NCBI GenBank assembly: GCA_007116605.1
Contig: SKID01000045.1
Location: 1 to 5,974, forward strand
DNA length: 5,974 bases
Direction: 5' to 3'
DNA from: Tissierellia bacterium
GTDB lineage: Bacteria; Bacillota; Clostridia; Tissierellales; Dethiosulfatibacteraceae
The position numbers and the translations under genes are program-made. The first letter of the stretch is position 1, and every line of letters begins with the position of its first letter. Shown here piece after piece: positions 1 through 4,960 of this stretch. Under the pieces are notes generated by a model. That model was not told the DNA's origin. It worked only from the letters and a program-made list of their open reading frames with translations, and did no database searches.

Positions 1-1956
1 ACTTTTGTTAATTTCTGTATGGGATGTAAAGTGGTCTTAGCCAATGAAGACTTTAGAGAAGGTAAGTGTGATCGATGTGGTAGTGAAGTCCATCAAATGC
101 AAAAAGATGTTTGGTTTCTTAGAATTCGGGAGTATGCAGAAAAGCTATTAGATGGACTAGATGAAGTAGACTATTTGCCTAGAATACGACTAGAGCAAGA
201 AAATTGGATTGGTCGTTCAGTAGGTGCAGAGGTTGATTTTCAGATAAAAGATAAAGAAGATTTCTTAAGAGTGTTTACGACTAGACCAGACACCTTATAT
301 GGTGCTACTTTTATGGTCATATCACCCGAACATCCGTATTTACAAAAATATCATGATGATATTTTAAACATGAAAGAAATACATCATTACCAAAATGAAG
401 CTCAGAAAAAAACAGAATTTGAAAGAGTTCAATTAGCTAAAGAAAAAACTGGCGTTGAGATAAAAGGCCTAAAAGCAATTAACCCAGTTAGCCAAGAAGA
501 AATGCCCATTTGGGTTGCGGATTACGTGATGATGGGTTATGGTACTGGTGCAATTATGGCGGTACCTGGTCATGATACGAGAGACTGGGAGTTTGCACGG
601 AAGTTTAATATTCCAATTGTCGAAGTAATTCAAGGTGGCAATATCGAAGAAGAAGCGTATACAGATACTCAAAATGGCATTTTGATCAATTCACCCTTAA
701 TTGATGGATTAAAAGTACCTGAGGCTATTAATAAAATCATTGACTATCTTGAGAAGAATGACTTAGGAAAAAGAACCATTAATTACAAAATGAAAGATTG
801 GGCATTTAATAGGCAAAGATACTGGGGAGAGCCTTTCCCTGTTATTCATTGTCCAGATTGTGGTATAGTAGCAGTTCCTTATGAAGATTTACCCGTGTTA
901 TTGCCTGCAGTAGACCGATATGAACCTACAGATACAGGGGAGTCTCCCTTAGCAGCTATAGAGGAATGGGTCAATACCACTTGTCCTAAATGTGGAGGCT
1001 CGGCTCGTAGAGAAACGGACACAATGCCTCAATGGGCAGGATCCAGTTGGTACTTCTTAAGATATATGGACAACAAAAACAATCAAGCTTTTGCCAGTCA
1101 AGAAAAATTGAATTATTGGGGACAGGTAGATTGGTATAATGGTGGCATGGAACATGTGACGAGACACTTGCTGTATTCCAGATTTTGGCATCGATTTTTG
1201 TATGATATTGGTGAAGTGCCAACTAAAGAACCCTATGCAAAAAGAACAGCACAAGGATTGATTTTGGGAGAAGATGGAGATAAAATGTCTAAGTCCAAAG
1301 GCAATGTGGTCAATCCTAATGATATTATTGATGAATTTGGAGCGGATACATTAAGAACTTATATCATGTTCATAGGAGACTATGAAAAGCCAGCGCCATG
1401 GAATGACAGTGCAGTAAAAGGATCTAAAAGATTTTTAGATCGTGTTTGGAAATTACAAGAATTAGTGGTTGATGAGCCAGGGTATTCTAAAGAATTAGAG
1501 TCGATTATGCATCGAACCATCAAAAAAGTATCGGAAGACCTTGAAGAAATGAAGTACAATACAGCTGTAGCAGCCATGATGACTTTGATTAATGCCTTCT
1601 ATGATCAGTCAAAAGTGACAAAAGATGAGTATAAGACTTTGCTATTATTGTTAAATCCCATTGCACCCCATATTACTGAAGAAATATGGGAAATGCAACA
1701 ATTTGGTGGGATGCTCAATGAAGCTCAATGGCCGGAATGGGATGAATCAAAAACTGTAGAAGATGTCATTGAAGTTCCAGTTCAAGTCAATGGGAAAATG
1801 AGAGGCAAAGTCACCATAGAAAAAGATGCTAATCAAGAACAAGCTATTCAAGCAGCTTTAGAAGATGAAGGTATACAACAATATATATCCGGTAAAAATA
1901 TTGTTAAAAAAATATATGTGCCTGGTAAGATTATTAACTTAGTCGTCAAAGGATAA
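1..1956 (+). CDS. leuS: Leucyl-tRNA synthetase, 5' end cut by window edge
   Basis: Class I aminoacyl-tRNA synthetase that charges tRNA-Leu in the cytoplasm and edits mischarged products. The frame is open from base 1 (it reads TFVNFC before the Met at 19), so that Met is internal and not a start. About 651 codons are visible; the family is usually 800-860 residues, so roughly 150-200 N-terminal residues, including the HIGH motif, lie outside. In order from nt 1: a Cys-x2-Cys ... Cys-x2-Cys zinc site (nt 16-27 and 67-78); NWIGRS; the CP1 editing domain with TTRPDT (nt 277-294) and GTGAIMAVPGHDTRDWEFA (from nt 541), whose RD aspartate is the family's editing Asp; a second four-Cys site (HCPDC and CPKC); TDTMPQWAGSSWYFLRY; VDWYNGGMEH; KMSKS at nt 1282-1296; the anticodon-binding helical domain; and the C-terminal VPVQVNGKMRGK and KIYVPGKIIN motifs. 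The C-terminus is complete, ending in TAA. A terminator follows, so it appears to end its transcript here. Confidence 0.98.
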   Translation, partial: TFVNFCMGCKVVLANEDFREGKCDRCGSEVHQMQKDVWFLRIREYAEKLLDGLDEVDYLPRIRLEQENWIGRSVGAEVDFQIKDKEDFLRVFTTRPDTLYGATFMVISPEHPYLQKYHDDILNMKEIHHYQNEAQKKTEFERVQLAKEKTGVEIKGLKAINPVSQEEMPIWVADYVMMGYGTGAIMAVPGHDTRDWEFARKFNIPIVEVIQGGNIEEEAYTDTQNGILINSPLIDGLKVPEAINKIIDYLEKNDLGKRTINYKMKDWAFNRQRYWGEPFPVIHCPDCGIVAVPYEDLPVLLPAVDRYEPTDTGESPLAAIEEWVNTTCPKCGGSARRETDTMPQWAGSSWYFLRYMDNKNNQAFASQEKLNYWGQVDWYNGGMEHVTRHLLYSRFWHRFLYDIGEVPTKEPYAKRTAQGLILGEDGDKMSKSKGNVVNPNDIIDEFGADTLRTYIMFIGDYEKPAPWNDSAVKGSKRFLDRVWKLQELVVDEPGYSKELESIMHRTIKKVSEDLEEMKYNTAVAAMMTLINAFYDQSKVTKDEYKTLLLLLNPIAPHITEEIWEMQQFGGMLNEAQWPEWDESKTVEDVIEVPVQVNGKMRGKVTIEKDANQEQAIQAALEDEGIQQYISGKNIVKKIYVPGKIINLVVKG

Positions 1957-2011
1957 GGCTTATTAGTGAAAAACCACTGATTAACCTTTTGTTATCATAT
2001 GAAATGAGCTT

Positions 2012-2056
2012 AAAACACTTTCAAAACTTAAATCAAAAGTTGAGAAAGTGTTTTTT
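2012..2056 (+). terminator. Intrinsic terminator after leuS
   Basis: An 11-bp perfect stem, AAAACACTTTC (2012-2022) with GAAAGTGTTTT (2044-2054), runs into six T residues (2051-2056). The intervening bases contain a smaller ACTT/AAGT pairing. It lies 55 bp past the leuS stop and before the promoter of the next gene, which separates the two units. The stem is AT-rich; the A-rich 5' side would also give a T-tract on the other strand, but no gene approaches from that side. Confidence 0.85.
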
Positions 2057-2099
2057 AATGCCAAGAAAATGGTTTTTGTCTCCAGAAGAATAGGATTCA

Positions 2100-2108
2100 T
2101 GATATAAT
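2100..2108 (+). promoter_or_regulatory. Extended -10 promoter for the crotonase gene
   Basis: TGATATAAT matches the extended -10 consensus TG-n-TATAAT exactly (hexamer at 2103-2108). No good -35 hexamer stands at 16-18 bp; the nearest candidate, TTGTCT at 2076-2081, is 21 bp away. That fits an extended -10 type promoter. Transcription would begin near 2115, giving a leader of about 20 nt that contains AGGAGG at 2124-2129, 6 nt before the ATG at 2136. Confidence 0.7.
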
Positions 2109-2135
2109 GAAATATCATTAATTAGGAGGAAAAGG

Positions 2136-2915
2136 ATGACATACAATACAATTGTTGTTGAAAAAGTGGATCAAATTGGCAAAATAACCTTAAATAGACC
2201 AGAAGCCTATAACACATTTACCATCCCATTAGCATTAGAGTTAAATCAAGCCCTTCTCGAAATGGATCAAAATCCAGAGATAGCAGTGGTGATTATTAAT
2301 GGTAACGGTAAAAACTTTTGCGCAGGCATTGATGTAAAATATGTGGATGGAAAATCTCATGCTGAGTATGTAGATTGGCATGGATTAATGGGCAGAATGA
2401 ATTTAACCATGACTGAAATGAAAAAACCTGTGATTGCTTCTGTTCACAATTTAGCCGTGGCCAATGGTGTAGGTATTGTTGCAGCTACCGACTTAGCCAT
2501 AGCAGGTGAAAGTGCTCGATTTGGAGCTACAGCTGTCAATATAGGTTTGTTTTGTATGGGACCAGCAGTACCTCTTTTAAAAAACATTGGTCGGAAAAGA
2601 ACAATGGAACTGATACTTACAGGAGACCTTATCGATGCAAAGACAGCATTGTCTTGGGGTTTAATCAATAAAGTGGTGAAAGACGATATGCTTGAAGAAG
2701 AAACAATGAAATGGGCAAAAAAACTAGCTGACAAAAGTAGGCAGGCTATTGCATTGGGCAAAGCTTGTTTTTATAAAACCGAAGATCTGAATTTAAAGCA
2801 AGGATTGGACATGGCAGATCAATATTTTGCAAGCTTATGTGCTTCTCAAGATGGAGAAGAGGGAGTAAGAGCTTTTTTAGAAAAGCGAGAGCCCCGATAT
2901 CGCTACCCAGATTAA
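2136..2915 (+). CDS. Crotonase (enoyl-CoA hydratase/isomerase) superfamily protein lacking both hydratase glutamates
   Basis: A 259-residue protein of normal length for the crotonase superfamily, whose members act on acyl-CoA thioesters in the cytoplasm. The start is fixed by AGGAGG 6 nt upstream. Family marks are NRPEAYN (20-26), the first oxyanion-hole segment FCAGIDV (61-67), the second oxyanion region ANGVG (109-113) followed by the D119 helix, LTGDLIDAKTALSWGLINKV (161-180) and a C-terminal EGVRAFLEKREPRY. When aligned by eye with rat mitochondrial enoyl-CoA hydratase, the positions of catalytic Glu144 and Glu164 fall on G113 and A133, so ordinary syn-hydration is unlikely. The stretch VNIGLFCMGPAVPL (134-147) resembles the ECHDC3-like subgroup, which also lacks these residues. 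The reaction cannot be assigned: isomerase, thioesterase, decarboxylase and non-catalytic roles remain open. It stands alone, with no beta-oxidation or butyrate genes beside it in the window. Confidence 0.92.
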   Translation: MTYNTIVVEKVDQIGKITLNRPEAYNTFTIPLALELNQALLEMDQNPEIAVVIINGNGKNFCAGIDVKYVDGKSHAEYVDWHGLMGRMNLTMTEMKKPVIASVHNLAVANGVGIVAATDLAIAGESARFGATAVNIGLFCMGPAVPLLKNIGRKRTMELILTGDLIDAKTALSWGLINKVVKDDMLEEETMKWAKKLADKSRQAIALGKACFYKTEDLNLKQGLDMADQYFASLCASQDGEEGVRAFLEKREPRYRYPD

Positions 2916-2925
2916 GCTAGGTGAA

Positions 2926-2956
2926 GTAGTACATCGCGCTACCCGTTTTGTTTTTA
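2926..2956 (+). terminator. Possible weak terminator after the crotonase gene
   Basis: GTAGT (2926-2930) can pair with GCTAC (2938-2942) around a 7-nt loop. The stem is followed by CCG and then a T-rich tract (2946-2956, TTTTGTTTTTA). The stem is short and the three-base gap before the T tract is unfavourable, so this is a tentative call. It lies just after the TAA at 2913-2915, where a terminator is expected. Confidence 0.3.
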
Positions 2957-2974
2957 TAGATCAATATGTTTCCC

Positions 2975-3100
2975 TCGTTGCTTCGTATCAAGGATAAAAG
3001 CACATCTTCGCTGCTTAGTATTTAGGTCATTTGCTTTTTTATTGTTTAAATGAAGCAAATAACCACATAATGCGCAACTCAGGTGCGGATTTTATCCTTT
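2975..3100 (-). repeat. Structured repeat, module A, copy L (inverted relative to copy R)
   Basis: Read on the minus strand, this 126-nt element aligns without gaps to copy R at 3436-3561: about 95 of 126 positions are identical by hand count. Element position 1 is window base 3100. An outer stem P1 pairs AAGGATAAAA with TTTTATCCTT, then, after a 3-nt bulge, GCAC with GTGC. Inside lies the conserved strand GAGTYGCGCATTATGTG. Next comes hairpin P2, 11 bp (bases 3063-3053 with 3036-3026, including one T-G pair), then the conserved strand CTAAATAYTAAGYAG, then the closing side of P1. The P2 arms differ from those of copy R, but the pairing is kept. A shared tail, AGCAACGA, ends the similarity. 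I know of no named family that fits. It may be a dispersed structured repeat, a non-coding RNA or a remnant of a mobile element. Confidence 0.8.
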
Positions 3101-3257
3101 AAGTTACTAGAATTAGGGCGCTCTTGAGGAAAATAGTTAATCTTTTTTGCTTTATTGGGGTAGCGCTATTATCCAATGCTAATAGGGGATTAAACATGCA
3201 TCTCCCATGACTCACATGACAAAATCCCCACTAGTTTAAGTGGAGGAATAGCCCTGG
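3101..3257 (+). other. Non-coding stretch with two hairpins between repeat copies
   Basis: No convincing open reading frame is present. GGAAAATAG (3128-3136) can pair with CTATTATCC (3166-3174) with a single A-A mismatch. GGGGATT (3185-3191) pairs perfectly with AATCCCC (3223-3229), and CATG can pair with CATG inside that loop. A flanking pairing, AGGGC (3115-3119) with GCCCT (3251-3255), would enclose both hairpins. The bases after the second hairpin (CTAG-TTTAAGT-GGAGG) weakly resemble the conserved CTAAATAYTAAG strand of module A. This could be a strongly diverged module A joined to the module B that follows. That reading is inference from loose similarity. Confidence 0.4.
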
Positions 3258-3266
3258 AGAGTCCCT

Positions 3267-3327
3267 GGATAAGGGTCTCTAAGGTTCAGTTGCCGTCTTA
3301 ACGATATCTGAACCCAAGAGTCCTGTT
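3267..3327 (+). repeat. Structured repeat, module B, copy M
   Basis: A 61-nt hairpin-forming element. Its ends, GGATAAGGGTCTCT (3267-3280) and CTGAACCCAAGAGTCCTGTT (3308-3327), match 33 of 34 positions with the inverted copy at 4831-4892. The intervening 27 nt have diverged, but both copies still fold. The outer stem GGGTCTCT/AGAGTCCT has one T-T mismatch and one G-T pair. The inner stem is GGTTCAG (3283-3289) with CTGAACC (3308-3314), capped by CGT/ACG. An alternative pairing, AGAGTCCCT (3258-3266) with AGGGTCTCT (3272-3280), competes with the outer stem here but is poor in the other copy. There is no T-tract, so it is not an ordinary terminator. Confidence 0.75.
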
Positions 3328-3330
3328 GAT

Positions 3331-3385
3331 GATTCGCGCATAATTGGATTCTTTGCTTCCTTTCGCTTTAGTGAGATAAAAGGAT
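3331..3385 (+). repeat. Partial module A, copy N
   Basis: These 55 bases align without gaps to element positions 21-75 of copy R. The conserved strand reads GATTCGCGCATAATTGG, 13 of 17 identical to R. P2 is kept as ATTCTTT (3348-3354) with AAAGGAT (3379-3385), including one T-G pair. The P1 arms are missing: module B directly abuts the 5' side, and the 3' arm of P2 is shared with the start of copy O. It looks like a truncated copy or a recombination joint. Confidence 0.6.
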
Positions 3386-3427
3386 ATAACATGCATCTGA
3401 GATGCGCATGATTATTCATTTTGCCTC
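3379..3427 (+). repeat. Partial module A, copy O (5' half)
   Basis: These 49 bases align without gaps to positions 1-49 of copy R. Similarity is strongest over the first 34 (about 25 identical) and fades after that. A preceding YAGTGA-type sequence is also shared (3369-3374 here, 3429-3433 before R), giving a direct-repeat spacing of 57 bp. ATGCATCTGAGATGCGCAT (3391-3409) contains the near-perfect palindrome GCATCT-g-AGATGC. The P2 hairpin is not preserved, so this is probably a decayed half-element. Confidence 0.55.
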
Positions 3428-3435
3428 AGTGAATA

Positions 3436-3561
3436 AAAGGATTAAATATGTGTCCGAGTCGCGCATTATGTGATCCTTTTCTTCATTTAAATCTTAAAAA
3501 AGAAAAGGATCTAAATATTAAGTAGGGAGGACACTATTTCATCCTTGATAGTCAGCAACGA
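3436..3561 (+). repeat. Structured repeat, module A, copy R, in the leader of the deacylase operon
   Basis: Plus-strand copy of the element described at 2975-3100. P1 pairs AAGGAT (3437-3442) with ATCCTT (3541-3546), then AAATA/TATTT and GTGTCC (3450-3455) with GGACAC (3529-3534), with a T-C mismatch and a one-base bulge. P2 is a perfect 11-bp hairpin: 3473-3483 (ATCCTTTTCTT) with 3500-3510 (AAGAAAAGGAT). Conserved strands lie at 3456-3472 and 3511-3525. Relative to copy L, pairs 38-75, 40-73, 41-72 and 45-68 of P2 all change while staying paired. The 3' end lies 49 bp before the sirtuin start codon. If transcription begins upstream of it, this is a structured 5' leader; no convincing promoter was found to settle that. 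Confidence 0.8.
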
Positions 3562-3610
3562 AGATGCAGTTGTATCCCTAGCCAGATGTTTCCATTTGAA
3601 AGGAGATCAT

Positions 3611-4324
3611 ATGAGAGAAAATAACCTTGACCAATTATCCAAGTTAATGAAGCAATCATCATACACCGTCATCTTAACAGGTGCGGGCATGTCAACTGAA
3701 AGCGGAATACCAGACTTTAGATCATCCCAAGGTTTATGGACAAAAATAGACCCTATGCAAGTCGCACGACCTGAAACTATTGAAGAGAACTACAAACTCT
3801 TTCATGAATTTTACAAAATGAGAGTAGAAACTTTGAACACAAAAAACCCACATGATGGACACAGAATTATTGCTGATTGGGAAAAGAGAGGATTAGTCAA
3901 AACTTTAATTACCCAAAATGTGGATGGTTTTCATCAATTAGCAGGTAGCCAAAAGATATTGCCCTTACATGGGACTATTCGTGAATTCAGATGTCATCAC
4001 TGCCAAAAAAAAGCGACTGAAAGTGACTTTATTCATAAAAAACCTTGTCAATATTGTGGAGGACCTCTTCGACCCAATGTGGTTCTTTTCGGTGAGAGTT
4101 TGCCAATGAGTTTGTTGGAACAGGCAATGGTGGAAATTCATAAATCCACATTAGTCATTGTCATCGGCACAAGTCTAAGAGTCTATCCAGTCAGTCAATT
4201 GCCTGAAATGACAAAAGGGAAAAAAGTCTTTATTAATAGAGAATCGGTAGCTACAACCCTGTTTGATCTGGTCATACAGGGAAATGCCCAAGAAGTATTA
4301 ATGGCATTGGAGACAAGACTATGA
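3611..4324 (+). CDS. cobB: Sirtuin (Sir2/CobB-type) NAD-dependent protein deacylase
   Basis: Removes acyl groups from protein lysines, using NAD+ and yielding nicotinamide and O-acyl-ADP-ribose. The ATG at 3611 is chosen because AAAGGAG (3599-3605) lies 5 nt upstream. The frame could extend to a TTG at 3545, but that start lies inside the structured repeat without a well-placed ribosome site, and its 22 extra residues resemble nothing. The 237-residue product is normal for bacterial sirtuins. It shows GAGMSTESGIPDFRS (24-38), TQNVDGFHQLAG (101-112), catalytic His120 in LPLHG, zinc ligands C128, C131, C146 and C149, RPNVVLFGE (154-162) and GTSLRVYP (186-193). A52 and the Y68-x-x-R71 pair fall where SIRT5 and E. 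coli CobB carry the Ala and Tyr/Arg that admit succinyl and malonyl groups, so desuccinylation is possible. It overlaps the acetyltransferase gene by ATGA. Confidence 0.95.
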   Translation: MRENNLDQLSKLMKQSSYTVILTGAGMSTESGIPDFRSSQGLWTKIDPMQVARPETIEENYKLFHEFYKMRVETLNTKNPHDGHRIIADWEKRGLVKTLITQNVDGFHQLAGSQKILPLHGTIREFRCHHCQKKATESDFIHKKPCQYCGGPLRPNVVLFGESLPMSLLEQAMVEIHKSTLVIVIGTSLRVYPVSQLPEMTKGKKVFINRESVATTLFDLVIQGNAQEVLMALETRL

Positions 4325-4824
4325 ACATATTATTTTCAACAGCACGATTAAGAGTAAGACCAGCAAAGGAAACGGATATCCCTTATATCATGAGATTAGA
4401 ACAAGAAGAACAAAACCAAGACTACGTCTTTCAAGGCACTTATGATGAACATGTGGCAGAAATTCAGGCAAAAAACGTGTTTTTACGGATGATTGAAGAT
4501 TTTAATAAAGAACCTGTGGGTTTTATCCTATCGGCTTTAGATTCAAAATCTCATAGCTATGAGTTAAGACGCATTGTCATTGATAAAAAAAATAAAGGCT
4601 ACGGCAAAGAAGTCATTTTAGGGTTGATGGGTTACTGTTTTGACGTACTTAAATGTCATCGGTTTTGGCTAGATGTCTTTGAAGAAAATACCAAAGGGAT
4701 CCAATTATACCTAGAACTTGGCATGGTTCACGAGGGTACATTCAGAGAATCTAACCTGTACAAGAATAAATATAGAAGTCAGCTAATTTTTAGTGTGCTT
4801 AGCCATGAATATCATACGAGATGA
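4321..4824 (+). CDS. GNAT-family N-acetyltransferase (RimJ/RimL-like)
   Basis: A 167-residue member of the Gcn5-related acetyltransferases, which move an acetyl group from acetyl-CoA to an amine. The N-terminal STARLRVRPAKETDIPYIMRL (6-26) is typical of the RimJ/RimL (Acetyltransf_3) branch. Motif A comprises strand ELRRIVI (81-87) and the CoA pyrophosphate loop KNKGYGKEVI (90-99), which fits x-x-x-G-x-G with Lys instead of the usual Gln/Arg at the first position. Motif B covers FWLDVFEENTKGIQLYLELG (115-134), with the Asn and the LY-x-x-LGM-x-x-EG-x-x-R pattern of the family. Its ATG overlaps the sirtuin TGA as ATGA, with GGAG at 4309-4312 inside the upstream gene, so translation is probably coupled. 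The acceptor (ribosomal protein N-terminus, lysine, small molecule) is not visible. Pairing with a deacylase suggests opposing activities, which is inference. Confidence 0.9.
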   Translation: MNILFSTARLRVRPAKETDIPYIMRLEQEEQNQDYVFQGTYDEHVAEIQAKNVFLRMIEDFNKEPVGFILSALDSKSHSYELRRIVIDKKNKGYGKEVILGLMGYCFDVLKCHRFWLDVFEENTKGIQLYLELGMVHEGTFRESNLYKNKYRSQLIFSVLSHEYHTR

Positions 4825-4830
4825 CTTATG

Positions 4831-4892
4831 AACAGGACTCTTGGATTCAGATAGCGTTTAAAATGCTATATAAACACAAGAGACCCTTATCC
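4831..4892 (-). repeat. Structured repeat, module B, copy Q (inverted relative to copy M)
   Basis: On the minus strand this is the second copy of the element at 3267-3327: 33 of 34 end positions are identical, with a diverged 28-nt middle. The middle still folds, as ATAGC (4851-4855) with GCTAT (4865-4869) closing a 9-nt loop, extended by further pairs to the outer CTCT/AGAG stem. The stem is continuous, with two internal mismatches. Similarity to the region before copy M continues only weakly (an ATGACTCAC match, minus strand near 4946). It sits 6 bp after the acetyltransferase stop, between convergent genes. The hairpin could slow transcription from either side, but no T-tract follows it. 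No other clear terminator is seen in 4825-4960. Confidence 0.75.
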
Positions 4893-4960
4893 ACAGACTT
4901 TAAAGTGCTTAGCCCTCTATAAGCAAAGAAGCTCTGAGCACAGTGAGTCATCGGATAAAA

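Noticed and set aside
19..21. ATG as the leuS start
   Set aside because: The frame is open upstream and reads VNFC, part of the conserved zinc-site segment of leucyl-tRNA synthetases, so the gene continues left of the window.
1963..1980. Hairpin TTAGTG/CACTGA just after the leuS stop
   Set aside because: Only six pairs including a T-G, with no T-tract; the much stronger terminator lies at 2012-2056.
3150..3260. c-di-GMP riboswitch or RNase P-like motif (GGGGTAGCGC, GAGGAA)
   Set aside because: Only short matches; the required helices and conserved nucleotides of those RNAs are absent around them.
3421..3448. Possible promoter TTGCCT-16-TAAATA upstream of the deacylase operon
   Set aside because: Both hexamers are poor matches in an AT-rich region, and the -10 would fall inside the conserved P1 stem of repeat copy R; not strong enough to call.
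3545..3610. TTG start extending the sirtuin by 22 residues
   Set aside because: The extension lies in the structured repeat, has no ribosome site at proper spacing (GGGAGG ends about 15 nt away) and no sirtuin-like sequence; ATG 3611 has AAAGGAG 5 nt upstream.
2916..3610. CRISPR array
   Set aside because: The repeats are long, inverted, unequal in spacing and diverged in matched stems; there is no regular short-repeat/spacer pattern.
2975..4892. Insertion sequence or composite transposon
   Set aside because: No transposase or fragment of one is visible, and no clear target-site duplication flanks the inverted copies; only the repeat arrangement supports mobility.
4887..4895. TTATCCACA, a perfect DnaA-box sequence
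   Set aside because: It is a single box inside module B copy Q; the matching position in copy M reads TTATCCAGG on the same strand, and there is no cluster of boxes, AT-rich unwinding region or replication gene nearby.
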